64,000 nt of DNA from Rotaria sp. Silwood1. Its lineage: Eukaryota; Rotifera; Eurotatoria; Philodinida; Philodinidae. Each line of letters begins with the position of its first letter. Positions within the stretch are counted from its first letter, which is position 1. Made by a program: the position numbers and the translations under genes. Where the stretch lies: NCBI GenBank assembly GCA_905250075.1, contig CAJNOP010000097.1:124001-188000 (forward strand), written 5' to 3'. The notes under the pieces are model-generated. The model was not told where the DNA came from. It ran no database searches and was given only the letters and a program-made list of their open reading frames with translations. Below, one piece after another: positions 24,333-34,747 of the stretch.

Positions 24333-26460
24333 GAAATCAAAGAAAAATACTTCTAATAACTAAATATTCATTTATATAAATCAATTAACGTGAAGTATCA
24401 CGCAAATCTACAAGACTAATACAAAAAAAACATGGTGAAAACGATAGCCGAAACTGTAAATCGATAATTCAGTAGTGGGAGGAAAATTTTTCACACTAAT
24501 ACATTGAGGAATAAAAGTCACAAATGGTGATTCCATATACTAAGTTACGCCAGAAATTTAGATGTTAATCAGAGATAAAGCTGCATATGATCAAAGCTAG
24601 ATACATATGAAATAGAATGAAATAACCAAGACTAATGTCATTTGTTTGAAACTTCTCCAATTTCTCTAGTAAAGTTCATTGGTTCTTTTTGTTATTATGC
24701 GTAGCTAATTCTGACAGTTTTGGTATGAAATTTGAATCCGTCTTATGCTATTCAGTCTTTTTCTACAATGAAAAAAATCATTGCAAATTGGTATTCAATA
24801 AATCGTTCAGGCACTTAACGTACTATGAACTCCGAGTCGATTTCTATAAAATACATATTCACGACTTATTTCTCTAGCATAGATATGCATATAAGTTTTC
24901 AAATTCTAGTTTTATGTGTTGTTCAGAATAGTCTTTTATTTTTGGTAACCAGGACGGTCATTCCTTCAATGAAAAAAACATCTCATGAAATACGTTGAAG
25001 ACTAATGTACAATAAATGTTTACTGCTACGCATCACGCCAAATTCTGGTTGCGTCACTGATTTCATTGATCTACATGTATCTTCTTTATAACAACATTTT
25101 CTTAATATTTTTTTATCTGTCAAGTGTTCTTTTGGTGCTTATTACTTTGATGGTGTTAATGTATCAATTGAATGAGAAGAAAATGAATTTTTAGATAAAA
25201 ACTAAGCCACATTATTCAAATTTTCTATATTCCTTTTAATACTTTTGTCAGTTTGTTTCGTCTGTTGTCGTTCTTTGCCATATAAAACACTCAAAGTTAT
25301 TGTAGAAGTTAAGAGAAGGACAAATATAATAATTCCCGATATAATAATCTTGCCATTGATCTCCATTAACTTATCACTCGTAGAAAAGATCTAAAAATTA
25401 ACACCAACAATAAATAATTGAATAGAAGGAAATAGTTCTTAATGACAAAAGAATATGAAGACACATAGTCTATTGTTTCAAACTCTAGTCATTTTGAAAA
25501 AAAAAAGAAATGATATCGTCACTCAGCTTACGTCATTGGAAAGAATGAAAGCGTACTGAGATCCCAGGAACGTATATAAAACGAAAAAATAATAGAACAA
25601 AAATACGAAAGATCATTTTAAATTTCTTGAAATGAAAATGTCAACTCAATGTCCTGTCTTACTGTTTACCTCAGTTCTATTTTAGAGGAAAACAAATAAG
25701 AGTTCAACAAAAGTAAAATAAAAGTGGCACAATATATTATTCAAAATAAATGGAACTAAAATCTGAAGAAATTTTAAGCTATTCCTGACGGTTCGTCAAC
25801 ACATAACTTAGATAACAAGATGAAACCTTTCTAGGGTGTCTATAATAAGAGAAAAAAGACGCACATCTACTGAATAGCTAAACAAAACACTCACATGACC
25901 AGGTATCTATTCAAAATGAAAGTATAAATGCTTTACCAAAACAGAACAGAAAAAAAGACACATGACACAGCAGATGGCTATCTTATTGGACAATAGCAAC
26001 TTTGAATGAACTAATGGAATTGCATGTATTTCTGAGTGACGAATACTAGTGTGTGGTTGAAGTCAGTGTATATTCTGTATAATGGTTATTCATCATATTT
26101 TCTCTGGAGTACATCGCCTCGAACAGAAATAAGCAATTATTTTTCGTCTACTTGGAATGAAATCGAGCAACTATCTCAAACCTATTCATTCGTACTGACT
26201 GCCGTCTGAAATCATCTCGCTAGTACAGCTGAGTGAGGAGAAAACTCGATTGATTTAAAGCTATTATAGTTAGTCAACATCAAAGCCGACGAAGAATGAT
26301 AATATAATTGAAGACTTTCTATTCATGCTCGAATGAATAATGACACAAACTAATTACATCGCCTTTGTCCACTGAGTTACTGGAGAGTTTAATGTCAATA
26401 TTGAAATCAATGTGTAAGTTTTACAGTTCAAATATGAACAATAGCATATTGACTTGGTTG
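24333..26460. other. Intergenic, with a possible small membrane ORF
   Basis: One short frame stands out: 25202-25366 on the minus strand, 54 residues, ATG start. It has a basic-flanked hydrophobic segment (IIISGIIIFVLLLTSTITLS) and then a charged Lys/Gln-rich tail, so it looks like a single-pass membrane peptide or the anchor exon of a longer gene. It lies upstream of the DUF3293-like gene on the same strand, but I found no phase-consistent splice joining the two. The rest is featureless. Confidence 0.4.
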
Positions 26461-26604
26461 GTTTGTTTTCTTTATTTTTCTAATTGTTAGTGACAGAAAT
26501 ATTGAAACACATGATTATATTCAATATCTACCTATTTTAGATGATTACATGAAATTTAATATCTATTTACTCTATTTTATTTGACCTAAAAATTCATCAA
26601 AGAA
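26461..26604 (+). repeat. Direct repeat copy A (coding-like, flanks ART/TPR gene)
   Basis: This copy matches 30869-31014 in the same orientation along its full length. Translated in the matching frame it reads SDRNIETHDYIQYLPILDDY and then MKFNIYLLYFI, where a TGA interrupts; copy B has CGA (Arg) at that position. Many differences between copies fall at third codon positions, so the segment descends from coding sequence. The parent gene is not recognised. Confidence 0.8.
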
Positions 26605-27537
26605 TCATTCAGTACAAATCGATACATTCAACAAATATATCATTTTAATAAACATAATGGACAACCAATCAAGAGTATTATTTTCATGAGACTAGTTTTT
26701 AATGTGCAAGATGTGAACCTAAGCTGGTTTTGACGGTTGCTGATTGTATGACTAGATAATAAACTGGAAGAACAAGTCTCATCCGAATATATCAGACCTA
26801 TTTATATTAAAATGATGCATCGAACATCGTTTATTACTAGAAGTACAAAAATGCCTTATTGTTGAATTCCATTATATTCATATTTAATTTCATATTTTTT
26901 TCGAGGTCGAATAGCTGACTTGGTAATGTCTCTTCCGTCGAAATATAATTAAATAGTTAGTTTACACTATATATTAGGTTATCTATGTGACGTGTTGATT
27001 TCAAATTAGTTTATATCTTGTTCATTTACGGATTATTTGAATAACATAATGGAACGATTTTAACATGAAATAATAATTCACATGATGCAGTTTATTCAAA
27101 ATGTATTATTATATATGTTCAAACAAGAAGAATAGGTAGGTTGTTTAAATTTTTTTTCTTTTCAATTGCGAAGTATTATAGAAATAGAAAAGTGCTATAC
27201 TAGCTGTTACCTAAAACTAGAAAATTTGTCGATATATTCACCTTATTTTTTTAGCTTTATTTCCTTCAGGAGAATGATGGTCTTATTTTACAGCTTGTCA
27301 AGTGACTTCGTTGTCTGACGATAGAGATTTCACGTGCTGTTATGGCTAAAATGGTGTAATACTTGGGGATGTCTACTTGGTTCGTATGGTATCGAACGCC
27401 GCTGTCTACGTCATAAATGTATTCATGCTTGAATCACTCTGGTGCATTCATATCTACGTCTTCCCTTCACATAGTCATGGAATTTTTCTGATTGTGCATA
27501 GAATAAAGAACTGAGAAATCGAAAGAGTGAGATGGAT
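26605..27537. other. Intergenic, downstream of ART/TPR gene
   Basis: AT-rich DNA. It contains the 3' flank of the minus-strand ART/TPR gene. No other feature was recognised. Confidence 0.5.
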
Positions 27538-29916
27538 TCAGAAAGAATTTGTTGAGCAAACGGAAAACAAACCAATAGCTTCCTTTGTTACACATTTAAT
27601 ATTATCTATCGTTCGTTTAATTAGTGGATGCGTCGGTGGAAGTGTTTTTTGTAGAATAGCAAGTGCTTTTTCTAAAAATTCAACTCCTTTCGAGTGGTCA
27701 CCGATATTGCAATACACGGAACCGATGTTGCTGAGGGACGTAACCAAACTTGGATGATTTGGCGTAAGAGCTTTTTCGAAGATTTTATGAGCTTCTTCGT
27801 AAAATTCAAGTGCTTTCGAATAGTCGCCCATATCGTTATAGACTTGACCGATGTTACTGTAAGAAGTAGCTAAGTTCGGATGGTTAGGAGGAAGAACCTT
27901 TTCGAAGATTTTGTGTGCTTCTTCGTAAAATTCAAGCGCTTTCGAGTAGTTACCCATGTTTTTGTACACTTGACCGATGTTGCTACAGGAAGTCGCGAAA
28001 TCGGGATGATTTGAAGGAAGAGCTTTTTTCGTGATTTCCAAATCTTTTTCGTAAAATTCAAGTGCTTTTGAATAGTCGTCCATGTGGCTATACACTTGAC
28101 CGATGTTGCTGTAGGAAGTAGCTAAATTCGGATGGTTAGGGGGAAGAAATTTTTCGAAGATTTGATGTGCTTTTCTGTGAAAGTGAAGTGCTTTCGCGTA
28201 GTCACCCATATTTTTGTACACTTGACCAATGCTGCTGCAGGAAGTAGCCAGCGCGGGATAATCTGGATGCTGAGATTTTCCATAGATTTCTAGTGCTTTT
28301 TTGTAAAATTCAAGTGCTTTTGAATAGTGACTCATTTTGTTATACACTTGACCAATGTTACTGTAAGTAGAAGCCAATGAAGAATGATCTTGTGAAAGAC
28401 TTTCTCGGTTGATTTCGAGAGATTTTTCGTAAAATGAAGCTGCTTCTTTGTACAGTCCTTGGTCGTCTTTCACCCATCCAAGTTGGTTATAAATATACGC
28501 TTTATCAGTGTTGGTGTAGGAGTTCTTCAATAATTCATTATAGAGTTCTTCAGCTTGATTAAAGTGGCCCACTATAAGCATCAAGTGACCCATTCGATAC
28601 CATCCAGTAGATCCTTGAGTTTCCTCTCGCATGCGGTGAATGAGAGCAGCTAGTTGTGGGTCTTTATCGTTGGTGAGAGTCAATTCTACTTCCCATAGAC
28701 GATTATTTTTGAACATTTGTTTCGTTTCTGTAACGCGAAAAACAGTGTGCATTGAGAAGAGAATTTCTTGTTCTTGTGGAATAGCACTGTACTCATCGAT
28801 AAGGGCGAACGGAGTAGTGGAAGCCAATACTCTTTTTGGATCGATTGTCATAACAAAGAGAACACCCACATGATCTTCATATTTGTGTAGTACACGTTCA
28901 ACAAATTTCATAGCTACTTGCTTTTTTGTACTAGTTGACAAAAAATTATTGAACGAAAGGAGTCCACCTTTTGTATCGATTAGATGTTCAAAATCCTCTT
29001 TGGTGAGTCCCTGGCCACGATAAACGATAAATTGTGTCTTATATGTGCTCGATTGTTTTTTATGTAGTTGATCCAGTTGTCGGTGAAGATTTCGGATGAA
29101 GAAGCCCACTTTTGCCATAACTTCCATATCAAGTGAACGTAAAGCTCTGTTGAGCATGCCGTATAGGAAAATTTCACGAGTATACCACCAGATTGGCGAT
29201 CTCTGGTGATATTTACGCTGGAAATCTTCTATTTCAGCCTCGAGAATACCTTTTTTACGACAGTAGACAGAAAGATCTTTTACCGCCTTGGTATCATCTT
29301 CACTGATTTCCAATACAATTTCTTTGAATAATACTGAATACATAAATGATGGTTCTAGTTGGTCGAGATGTTGTTGATCCGATACTGCTGTTGCTGCTTC
29401 ATCTGCCATGATCCGCTTCGGAACGAAACTCATTGGAATCGCATCGTGGTCGCAGTCATGGGCGACCTGTTTTAATGACTCACAGATAGATGTAATTTCA
29501 GTGAACACACCTTCGATTTTTGGCCATTCTTTTGCCCATTGTTCGTGTCGTGCTTTGTTTCGACAAAAGATGTAAATAGCATCCACGTGTGTCATTCCGT
29601 GAATATCACTCACCAGATGCTGTCCCAATGCACCAGAGGAGATGACAAAAGCTTTCTCATCATCCATATCATTAAGGATTTCAATACATTGCGTCGGTGT
29701 CGTGCAAAGATTAACCTCGTTGACGACGCTATGCAAGTGTGCGAGCGTATTTTGACAATCTTGACTTTTTTGATCAATATTGCAATCGACCCAGATGAGC
29801 AAATAATTTTGAATACGACGCTGTTTTGGTTGAGTAGTATTTAAGGCCACTGCTGTAATCGCAGCAGCGTCCATGGTTGATGTGGAGCTTTGTTGTTTCG
29901 ATTTTTGTCCACCCAT
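27538..29916 (-). CDS. ADP-ribosyltransferase with seven TPRs, intact
   Basis: Single exon, 792 residues. It opens MGGQKSKQQS, which fits the N-myristoylation rule (Gly2, Ser6, basic Lys7). Residues 37-150 form an alpha/beta, receiver-like domain (YLLIWVDCNID; KAFVISSGALGQ; VDAIYIFCRN). Residues 295-415 are a mono-ADP-ribosyltransferase fold with the R-S-E triad: R300 (VYRGQ), S327-T328-S329 (NNFLSTST) and the ExE pair E382/E384 (QEQEILF). That pair is usual for arginine-directed transferases. Residues about 440-775 hold kinesin-light-chain-like TPRs of 42 residues (SNIGQVYNDMGDYSKALEFY and so on) for partner binding. It probably modifies a protein brought in by the TPRs. ART-TPR fusions are abundant in bdelloids. 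Target and pathway are unknown. Two paralogues lie at 40.4-45.0 kb. Confidence 0.9.
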   Translation of the reverse strand: MGGQKSKQQSSTSTMDAAAITAVALNTTQPKQRRIQNYLLIWVDCNIDQKSQDCQNTLAHLHSVVNEVNLCTTPTQCIEILNDMDDEKAFVISSGALGQHLVSDIHGMTHVDAIYIFCRNKARHEQWAKEWPKIEGVFTEITSICESLKQVAHDCDHDAIPMSFVPKRIMADEAATAVSDQQHLDQLEPSFMYSVLFKEIVLEISEDDTKAVKDLSVYCRKKGILEAEIEDFQRKYHQRSPIWWYTREIFLYGMLNRALRSLDMEVMAKVGFFIRNLHRQLDQLHKKQSSTYKTQFIVYRGQGLTKEDFEHLIDTKGGLLSFNNFLSTSTKKQVAMKFVERVLHKYEDHVGVLFVMTIDPKRVLASTTPFALIDEYSAIPQEQEILFSMHTVFRVTETKQMFKNNRLWEVELTLTNDKDPQLAALIHRMREETQGSTGWYRMGHLMLIVGHFNQAEELYNELLKNSYTNTDKAYIYNQLGWVKDDQGLYKEAASFYEKSLEINRESLSQDHSSLASTYSNIGQVYNKMSHYSKALEFYKKALEIYGKSQHPDYPALATSCSSIGQVYKNMGDYAKALHFHRKAHQIFEKFLPPNHPNLATSYSNIGQVYSHMDDYSKALEFYEKDLEITKKALPSNHPDFATSCSNIGQVYKNMGNYSKALEFYEEAHKIFEKVLPPNHPNLATSYSNIGQVYNDMGDYSKALEFYEEAHKIFEKALTPNHPSLVTSLSNIGSVYCNIGDHSKGVEFLEKALAILQKTLPPTHPLIKRTIDNIKCVTKEAIGLFSVCSTNSF
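27640..28420 (-). repeat. 126-bp tandem units encoding the TPRs
   Basis: About six consecutive 126-bp units (42 codons) share long near-identical nucleotide blocks, for example AATTCAAGTGCTTT(C/T)GAATAGT on the plus strand and ACTTGACCGATGTTGCT. The conserved non-synonymous and synonymous positions together suggest recent unit amplification or gene conversion. Confidence 0.85.
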
Positions 29917-30868
29917 ATCGAATGCGATTCGTTAGGTGATCGTTAATCAAGAATGGTGAATAGTTGTTTATCGTTTAGAAAGAGATCACTTTTTCTTCTC
30001 ATATAGTCGATGCCTTTTGTTTTCTTTCTAGATTTTCCAGCGACGTCAATTGTGATTTTTTTTGTTGACTCTGAGCGACGATTTTTACGTAGCTTCAATT
30101 GAAAATATTGTTGCGAGCAACAAACGTAGGAGAAAAGGTCGAACCACGTGTTTTTTTTTGTTCTGTTATACGGCCAAACTTTTCGTTTTCTTTTCAGCTA
30201 CATGATGACTTGAATGCCGTTGTGTTGAAGACTTTGTCTCATTGATAGTTTGATTTTCTTTCATTCTTTCAAAATGACTTCTTTCTCATTCTGCTGAGAA
30301 TAAAAAAAAACAATGAAAACATTATGAGATCGATTTTGTATCGTCGTGCATATCGTTAACATGCTGATAATGTTAAAAGGCAATAAAATTACGAGTAAAT
30401 TTCATTATTATTGAAGCGTATAACATTCGAAAAACGTTTTTTCCTTGCCAAATATATTGCTGATAATCAAGAAATTAGTTTAGGTAAAACAACCTAATAA
30501 GATCATGTTTCACCATCAGATAACATGTTTAACACAAATCGCAGCGAAACCACCATGGCTCATCATACACAAGATCATAGTAGCCTTCATTTCGTTCGTC
30601 TTTTTGACTAGTTTACGTCATTGTTTCGTTACTCAGTTTCTTCGCTAGTTCGTTTCATTAAATATCTGCATATTCCTGTGGCTGTAGACGTTAATGTAGC
30701 TGTTGACATTCGTGTTGCCTCCATACCTACATTAGATGCAATATGCTGTTTATGTCAACGTCTGTGTTCGAGTTTCTTCGGCAACAACAGTAATTGCCAT
30801 GTCTGGTGTGGGTGCTCTCCCTCCAGCGCCAACATTCGCGCTCACTCATACCTACACCAGCGCAATTT
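29917..30868. other. Upstream region of the ART/TPR gene
   Basis: AT-rich DNA with T-runs on the plus strand. It should hold the promoter of the minus-strand ART/TPR gene, but no specific element is recognised. Confidence 0.4.
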
Positions 30869-31014
30869 GTTCGTTTTCTTTATTTCTCTAATTGGTAGTG
30901 ACAGAAATATAGAAAGACGTGATCATATTGAATATTTACCTATTTCAGATGATTACATGAAATTCAATATCTACGTTCTCTATTCTATTCGACCTAAAAA
31001 CCCATCAAAGAATT
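30869..31014 (+). repeat. Direct repeat copy B (coding-like, open frame)
   Basis: Partner of 26461-26604. Its frame is open (SDRNIERRDHIEYLPISDDY, then MKFNIYVLYSIRPKN) and continues to a stop at 31046. It may be an exon relic of an unrecognised family. The two copies lie 4.4 kb apart and bracket the ART/TPR gene. Confidence 0.8.
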
Positions 31015-32170
31015 ATAAAAGAAACAAGTCAATGTTGTCCGAATGATAGATGTACACGCCTCGTTTCGACTAGCAAGCTTTGTTTGATGAAATTACAAAT
31101 GCATTCGCGCATCGATCATGACCCCAATGTTTATTCAGTCGAGTTGAACTCATATGTTACAATATTCTCTGATGATACCTTCGAAGAACAACCACCTAAT
31201 CTTGACTCATTTCGCACGAACTTTTAGTTCGAAGACAAAAGCAGTTTGTTACATGCGATCAAAAGTTGAACAGTGATTCTTCAACGTTCTATTCGATTTG
31301 CTCTTCTCTCATCGTCTGTCTATTTCATGTAATGATTAGAATCCTGGTATTAGAATTAACCGCATCAGAGCCAGCATCATTTTATCATGTTCATCGGTTA
31401 ATAATTAATCATTAGTATTTAAAACATCCGCTTTGACATCGGTAAACTCATATCGAATTATATTTGTCACAAGTTACTACTACGTTTCTCAGTGTTCATT
31501 ATGACACGTAACATTCGTTCCGAGTGAAGTAGAAATTCGTCTCACGAATACATAGAATATTTTTACACAGTTTGTCATGTTTGCATTGGCTGCTGATCTT
31601 TGATGTTGATCTCAAATATCTTTTTCTTCACGAGGGGCCTCATATCGTTGATTTGGAGATTGAAAATGACTTCCAGACTATGCTTCATGTCTCATATTCA
31701 ACTGATGTTGCTGCATTTTGCGTTCACTTATTCATATCGTACGTCTCGACATCTACTCATCATCTGTTACTGATGTACCACAACTTCTCAATAAAATAAA
31801 GAAGACATTAACAGACATAAGACTTAGATAACAACACAAAATCAATACTAAACAACTAAGAACACGTGAATAAATGAAATGAAATATAGAACAACAAAAT
31901 GTTCACTACGAATTTGATTATCGGAATTATGTCATCTTGTGACTCGGATGTATTTGTCGTAGACACATTTTAATTATTGCTTTTTTTTATTGTGTCTATG
32001 ATATTTATTTTGTAAGAAAAGACAAATATTTGAATAAACAGCTTACTCATTCACACATGATACTATGATTTGCTTTGGTACGAACGTTATACTAGAATGT
32101 TTTTGGAGCACAAATGGCAAAAATACATAGAAGCGATTAAAAGGGAGTTTGACGTTTCGTCGCTACTTTT
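31015..32170. other. Intergenic, nothing recognised
   Basis: AT-rich DNA. A 75-codon frame at 31572-31799 (+) has no family resemblance. No other feature was seen. Confidence 0.45.
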
Positions 32171-32460
32171 CATTCCGAACATCCGATGTCGAAGTCCGTT
32201 CCGAACATCCGTTTTCTTCAAAAAATCCTCATTTTTATGATAAAATATCGGATGTTCGTAAATTTTTTTAACGGGTGTTCGGAACGGCAACGACACGCAC
32301 ATTTCTGTTGAAGAACTGGATAATTTTAACGGATGTTTGTAAAAAAAAACTACTGGATGTTCGTAATGAAAATATAGGGATGTTCGGAACAATAACAAAC
32401 GGATGTTCGTAAAAATTTACACGGGAGTTCGAAATAGAAAAGAAGGGATGTTTGGAACCG
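32171..32460. repeat. Degenerate minisatellite, core GGATGTTCG(T/G)AA
   Basis: At least eight plus-strand copies of a 10-14 bp core (CGGATGTTCGTAA, GGGATGTTCGGAAC, CGGGTGTTCGGAAC, TGGATGTTCGTAA) are spaced about 20-60 bp apart, with two copies in the opposite orientation at the left end (CCGAACATCCG, GAACATCCG). Sequence between the cores is AT-rich and variable. No coding frame is kept. Confidence 0.8.
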
Positions 32461-32803
32461 AAATGTGCTTCTTTTATTAGTGCAGCACTTTAGTTCCAGT
32501 TGACCTATGTTCTGAATGGTCTTCCTGCCACAGCACAGTACACAATATGTTAGACATATAGTCACAGATGTAAAGTGTGTACTGAAATACAAACTTCTAT
32601 TCACTCTTATTCGAGGGTGGTTCGGCAAGGAATATTTTGCTATCAAAACTCCCTGGCCTCTCCACTTGCTTCACCTTTTCATTATGAGAAATAAATGTGG
32701 TTTATTAAACAAAGAACAATATTCATAGATAGGAATTCGAACTCTTAAGAAGCACAATGGCACAGGGATAGAGAGACATTTCAATAATAAATAAATAACA
32801 AAA

Positions 32804-32897
32804 ATGGTGTGGGTGTGCTGAGAAGATTTACCCCCACCCCCACACACCTACAGCCACCCACACCCCACCCACACCCTCATTCACACCCACAGCCGAC
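32804..32897. repeat. Telomere-like GT/CA-rich block beside the gap
   Basis: It starts GGTGTGGGTGTG, then after an AT-rich bridge turns into C-rich sequence with several CCCACA units (reverse complement TGTGGG). TGTGGG is the telomeric unit reported for bdelloid rotifers. The block lies about 60 bp left of the run of Ns, so the repeat probably caused the assembly break. Confidence 0.65.
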
Positions 32898-32958
32898 ATT
32901 GGCCTAGGCGAATCTGAGATTGGCCTGAATCCGAGATTGGACGCTAACATATATATGT

Positions 32959-33058
32959 NNNNNNNNNNNNNNNNNNNNNNNNNNNNNNNNNNNNNNNNNN
33001 NNNNNNNNNNNNNNNNNNNNNNNNNNNNNNNNNNNNNNNNNNNNNNNNNNNNNNNNNN
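32959..33058. other. Assembly gap (100 N)
   Basis: Exactly 100 unknown bases, the usual placeholder for a gap of unknown size. The 5' part of the PFKFB gene that resumes at 33059 should lie in or before it, yet no PFKFB exons are visible to the left. The true gap is therefore probably several kb, or the join is wrong. Confidence 0.95.
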
Positions 33059-33667
<609 letters not shown>

Positions 33668-34330
33668 AGATATTGATACCTTCTTGACCATTTTTCACTA
33701 TTGGCATGCACCTATGTAGCTAACAGTTCTTGTCCCAATTTCTTCAAGTTTTCTTATTGTTTCCTATCATAGCTATGCACGAAGATAGTGCTATCCTATG
33801 TTTAGCACTTTATACATGATGTCCTTCAAAACAATTTAAAATTTTCTCATTGTGCACAGTGTAGTCAATTTTTGAAGCTTGTTTCAGGCAGATGAATGCT
33901 GGACACTAACGAGAATAATTCAAAGTCATACAAAATTACAAGAAAAATTTGTCATTTAATACAAACACTGTCTGGAAGTTGCAAAGCTGAATAGAAAAAT
34001 ATAGTTCAATTGTTCGTTTCTCATTAGAAAGAATGAAAATTTGAGAAAAGAAACAAGAAAAATGCTCGAAAATTGACAAAAGATTGATCCTGGTATTTTT
34101 GCAAAACGAAATTCGCATGTGAAGGTCAGTGAAAAATCGACCTACACCATCATCCACATCTATCGCTTGTACATATATGTCGATGGTACTAGCGAGCCAT
34201 GAGTTTGGTCATACTCTCAAATATTTGTTGAGGACTAGAAACCAAAGAATGATAGCATTATGAATTTCATGTTATATTCGTAAGAATGAGGACATTCGTT
34301 ATGTGCTAAAATTGGTATCGTTTCTTTTTT
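33668..34330. other. 3' flank of PFKFB, nothing recognised
   Basis: Probably the 3' UTR and spacer. Short open frames have no recognisable product. Confidence 0.45.
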
Positions 34331-34747
34331 ATGACCGAGTTTCGACCAAACGAACTTAATGCTAAAGCTGTAAGTTGAATATTAATTGTTCAAAGTGCTC
34401 ATTAATTAAAACTTAATAATACAAGTGATTGAGAACGATGCAATTATGAATTAAAATTATCCGAGCTCGTCCATAGCAAAACACTTCAAGCTTGTTTATT
34501 GGATGATAGAAAACTAAAAATGGAAGCAGCTGATCTAATTGATCGTGTTTACAATGATACAGGAATTTCATTTGTAACATCATCAATTACCCATCGTCAA
34601 TCGTATTCAGTTAGTATGATCGATACGATATTTACTAGTGGACGCCAATTATCGAATCACGGTGTTGATAAAATTCACACAAATACATTTGGATTTTTTC
34701 AACAAGAAATTTGTGGTATTAGTGGCTTAGATGGAAGTATTAGTTAG
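34331..34747 (+). CDS. Short protein, possibly ParA/MinD-type ATPase C-terminal piece
   Basis: Suggested model: exon 34331-34369 (MTEFRPNELNAKA, ATG start, donor GTAAGT) joined in phase to an exon near 34465-34747. The second part (KTLQACLLDDRKLKMEAADL, then IDRVYNDTGISFVTSSITHR and QSYSVSMIDTIFTSGRQLSN) has the rhythm of the C-terminal third of ParA-type partition ATPases, where a helix is followed by a 'T.I..R..Y..A...G' segment. The P-loop part is absent here, so it is either a partial gene or a misjudged resemblance. If it is ParA-like, a bacterial origin would be likely. The frame has coding character; the family call is weak. Confidence 0.35.

Noticed and set aside
32730..32760. tRNA T-arm (GTTCGAATTCC on the minus strand)
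   Set aside because: No matching stem, acceptor or anticodon arm could be drawn around it.
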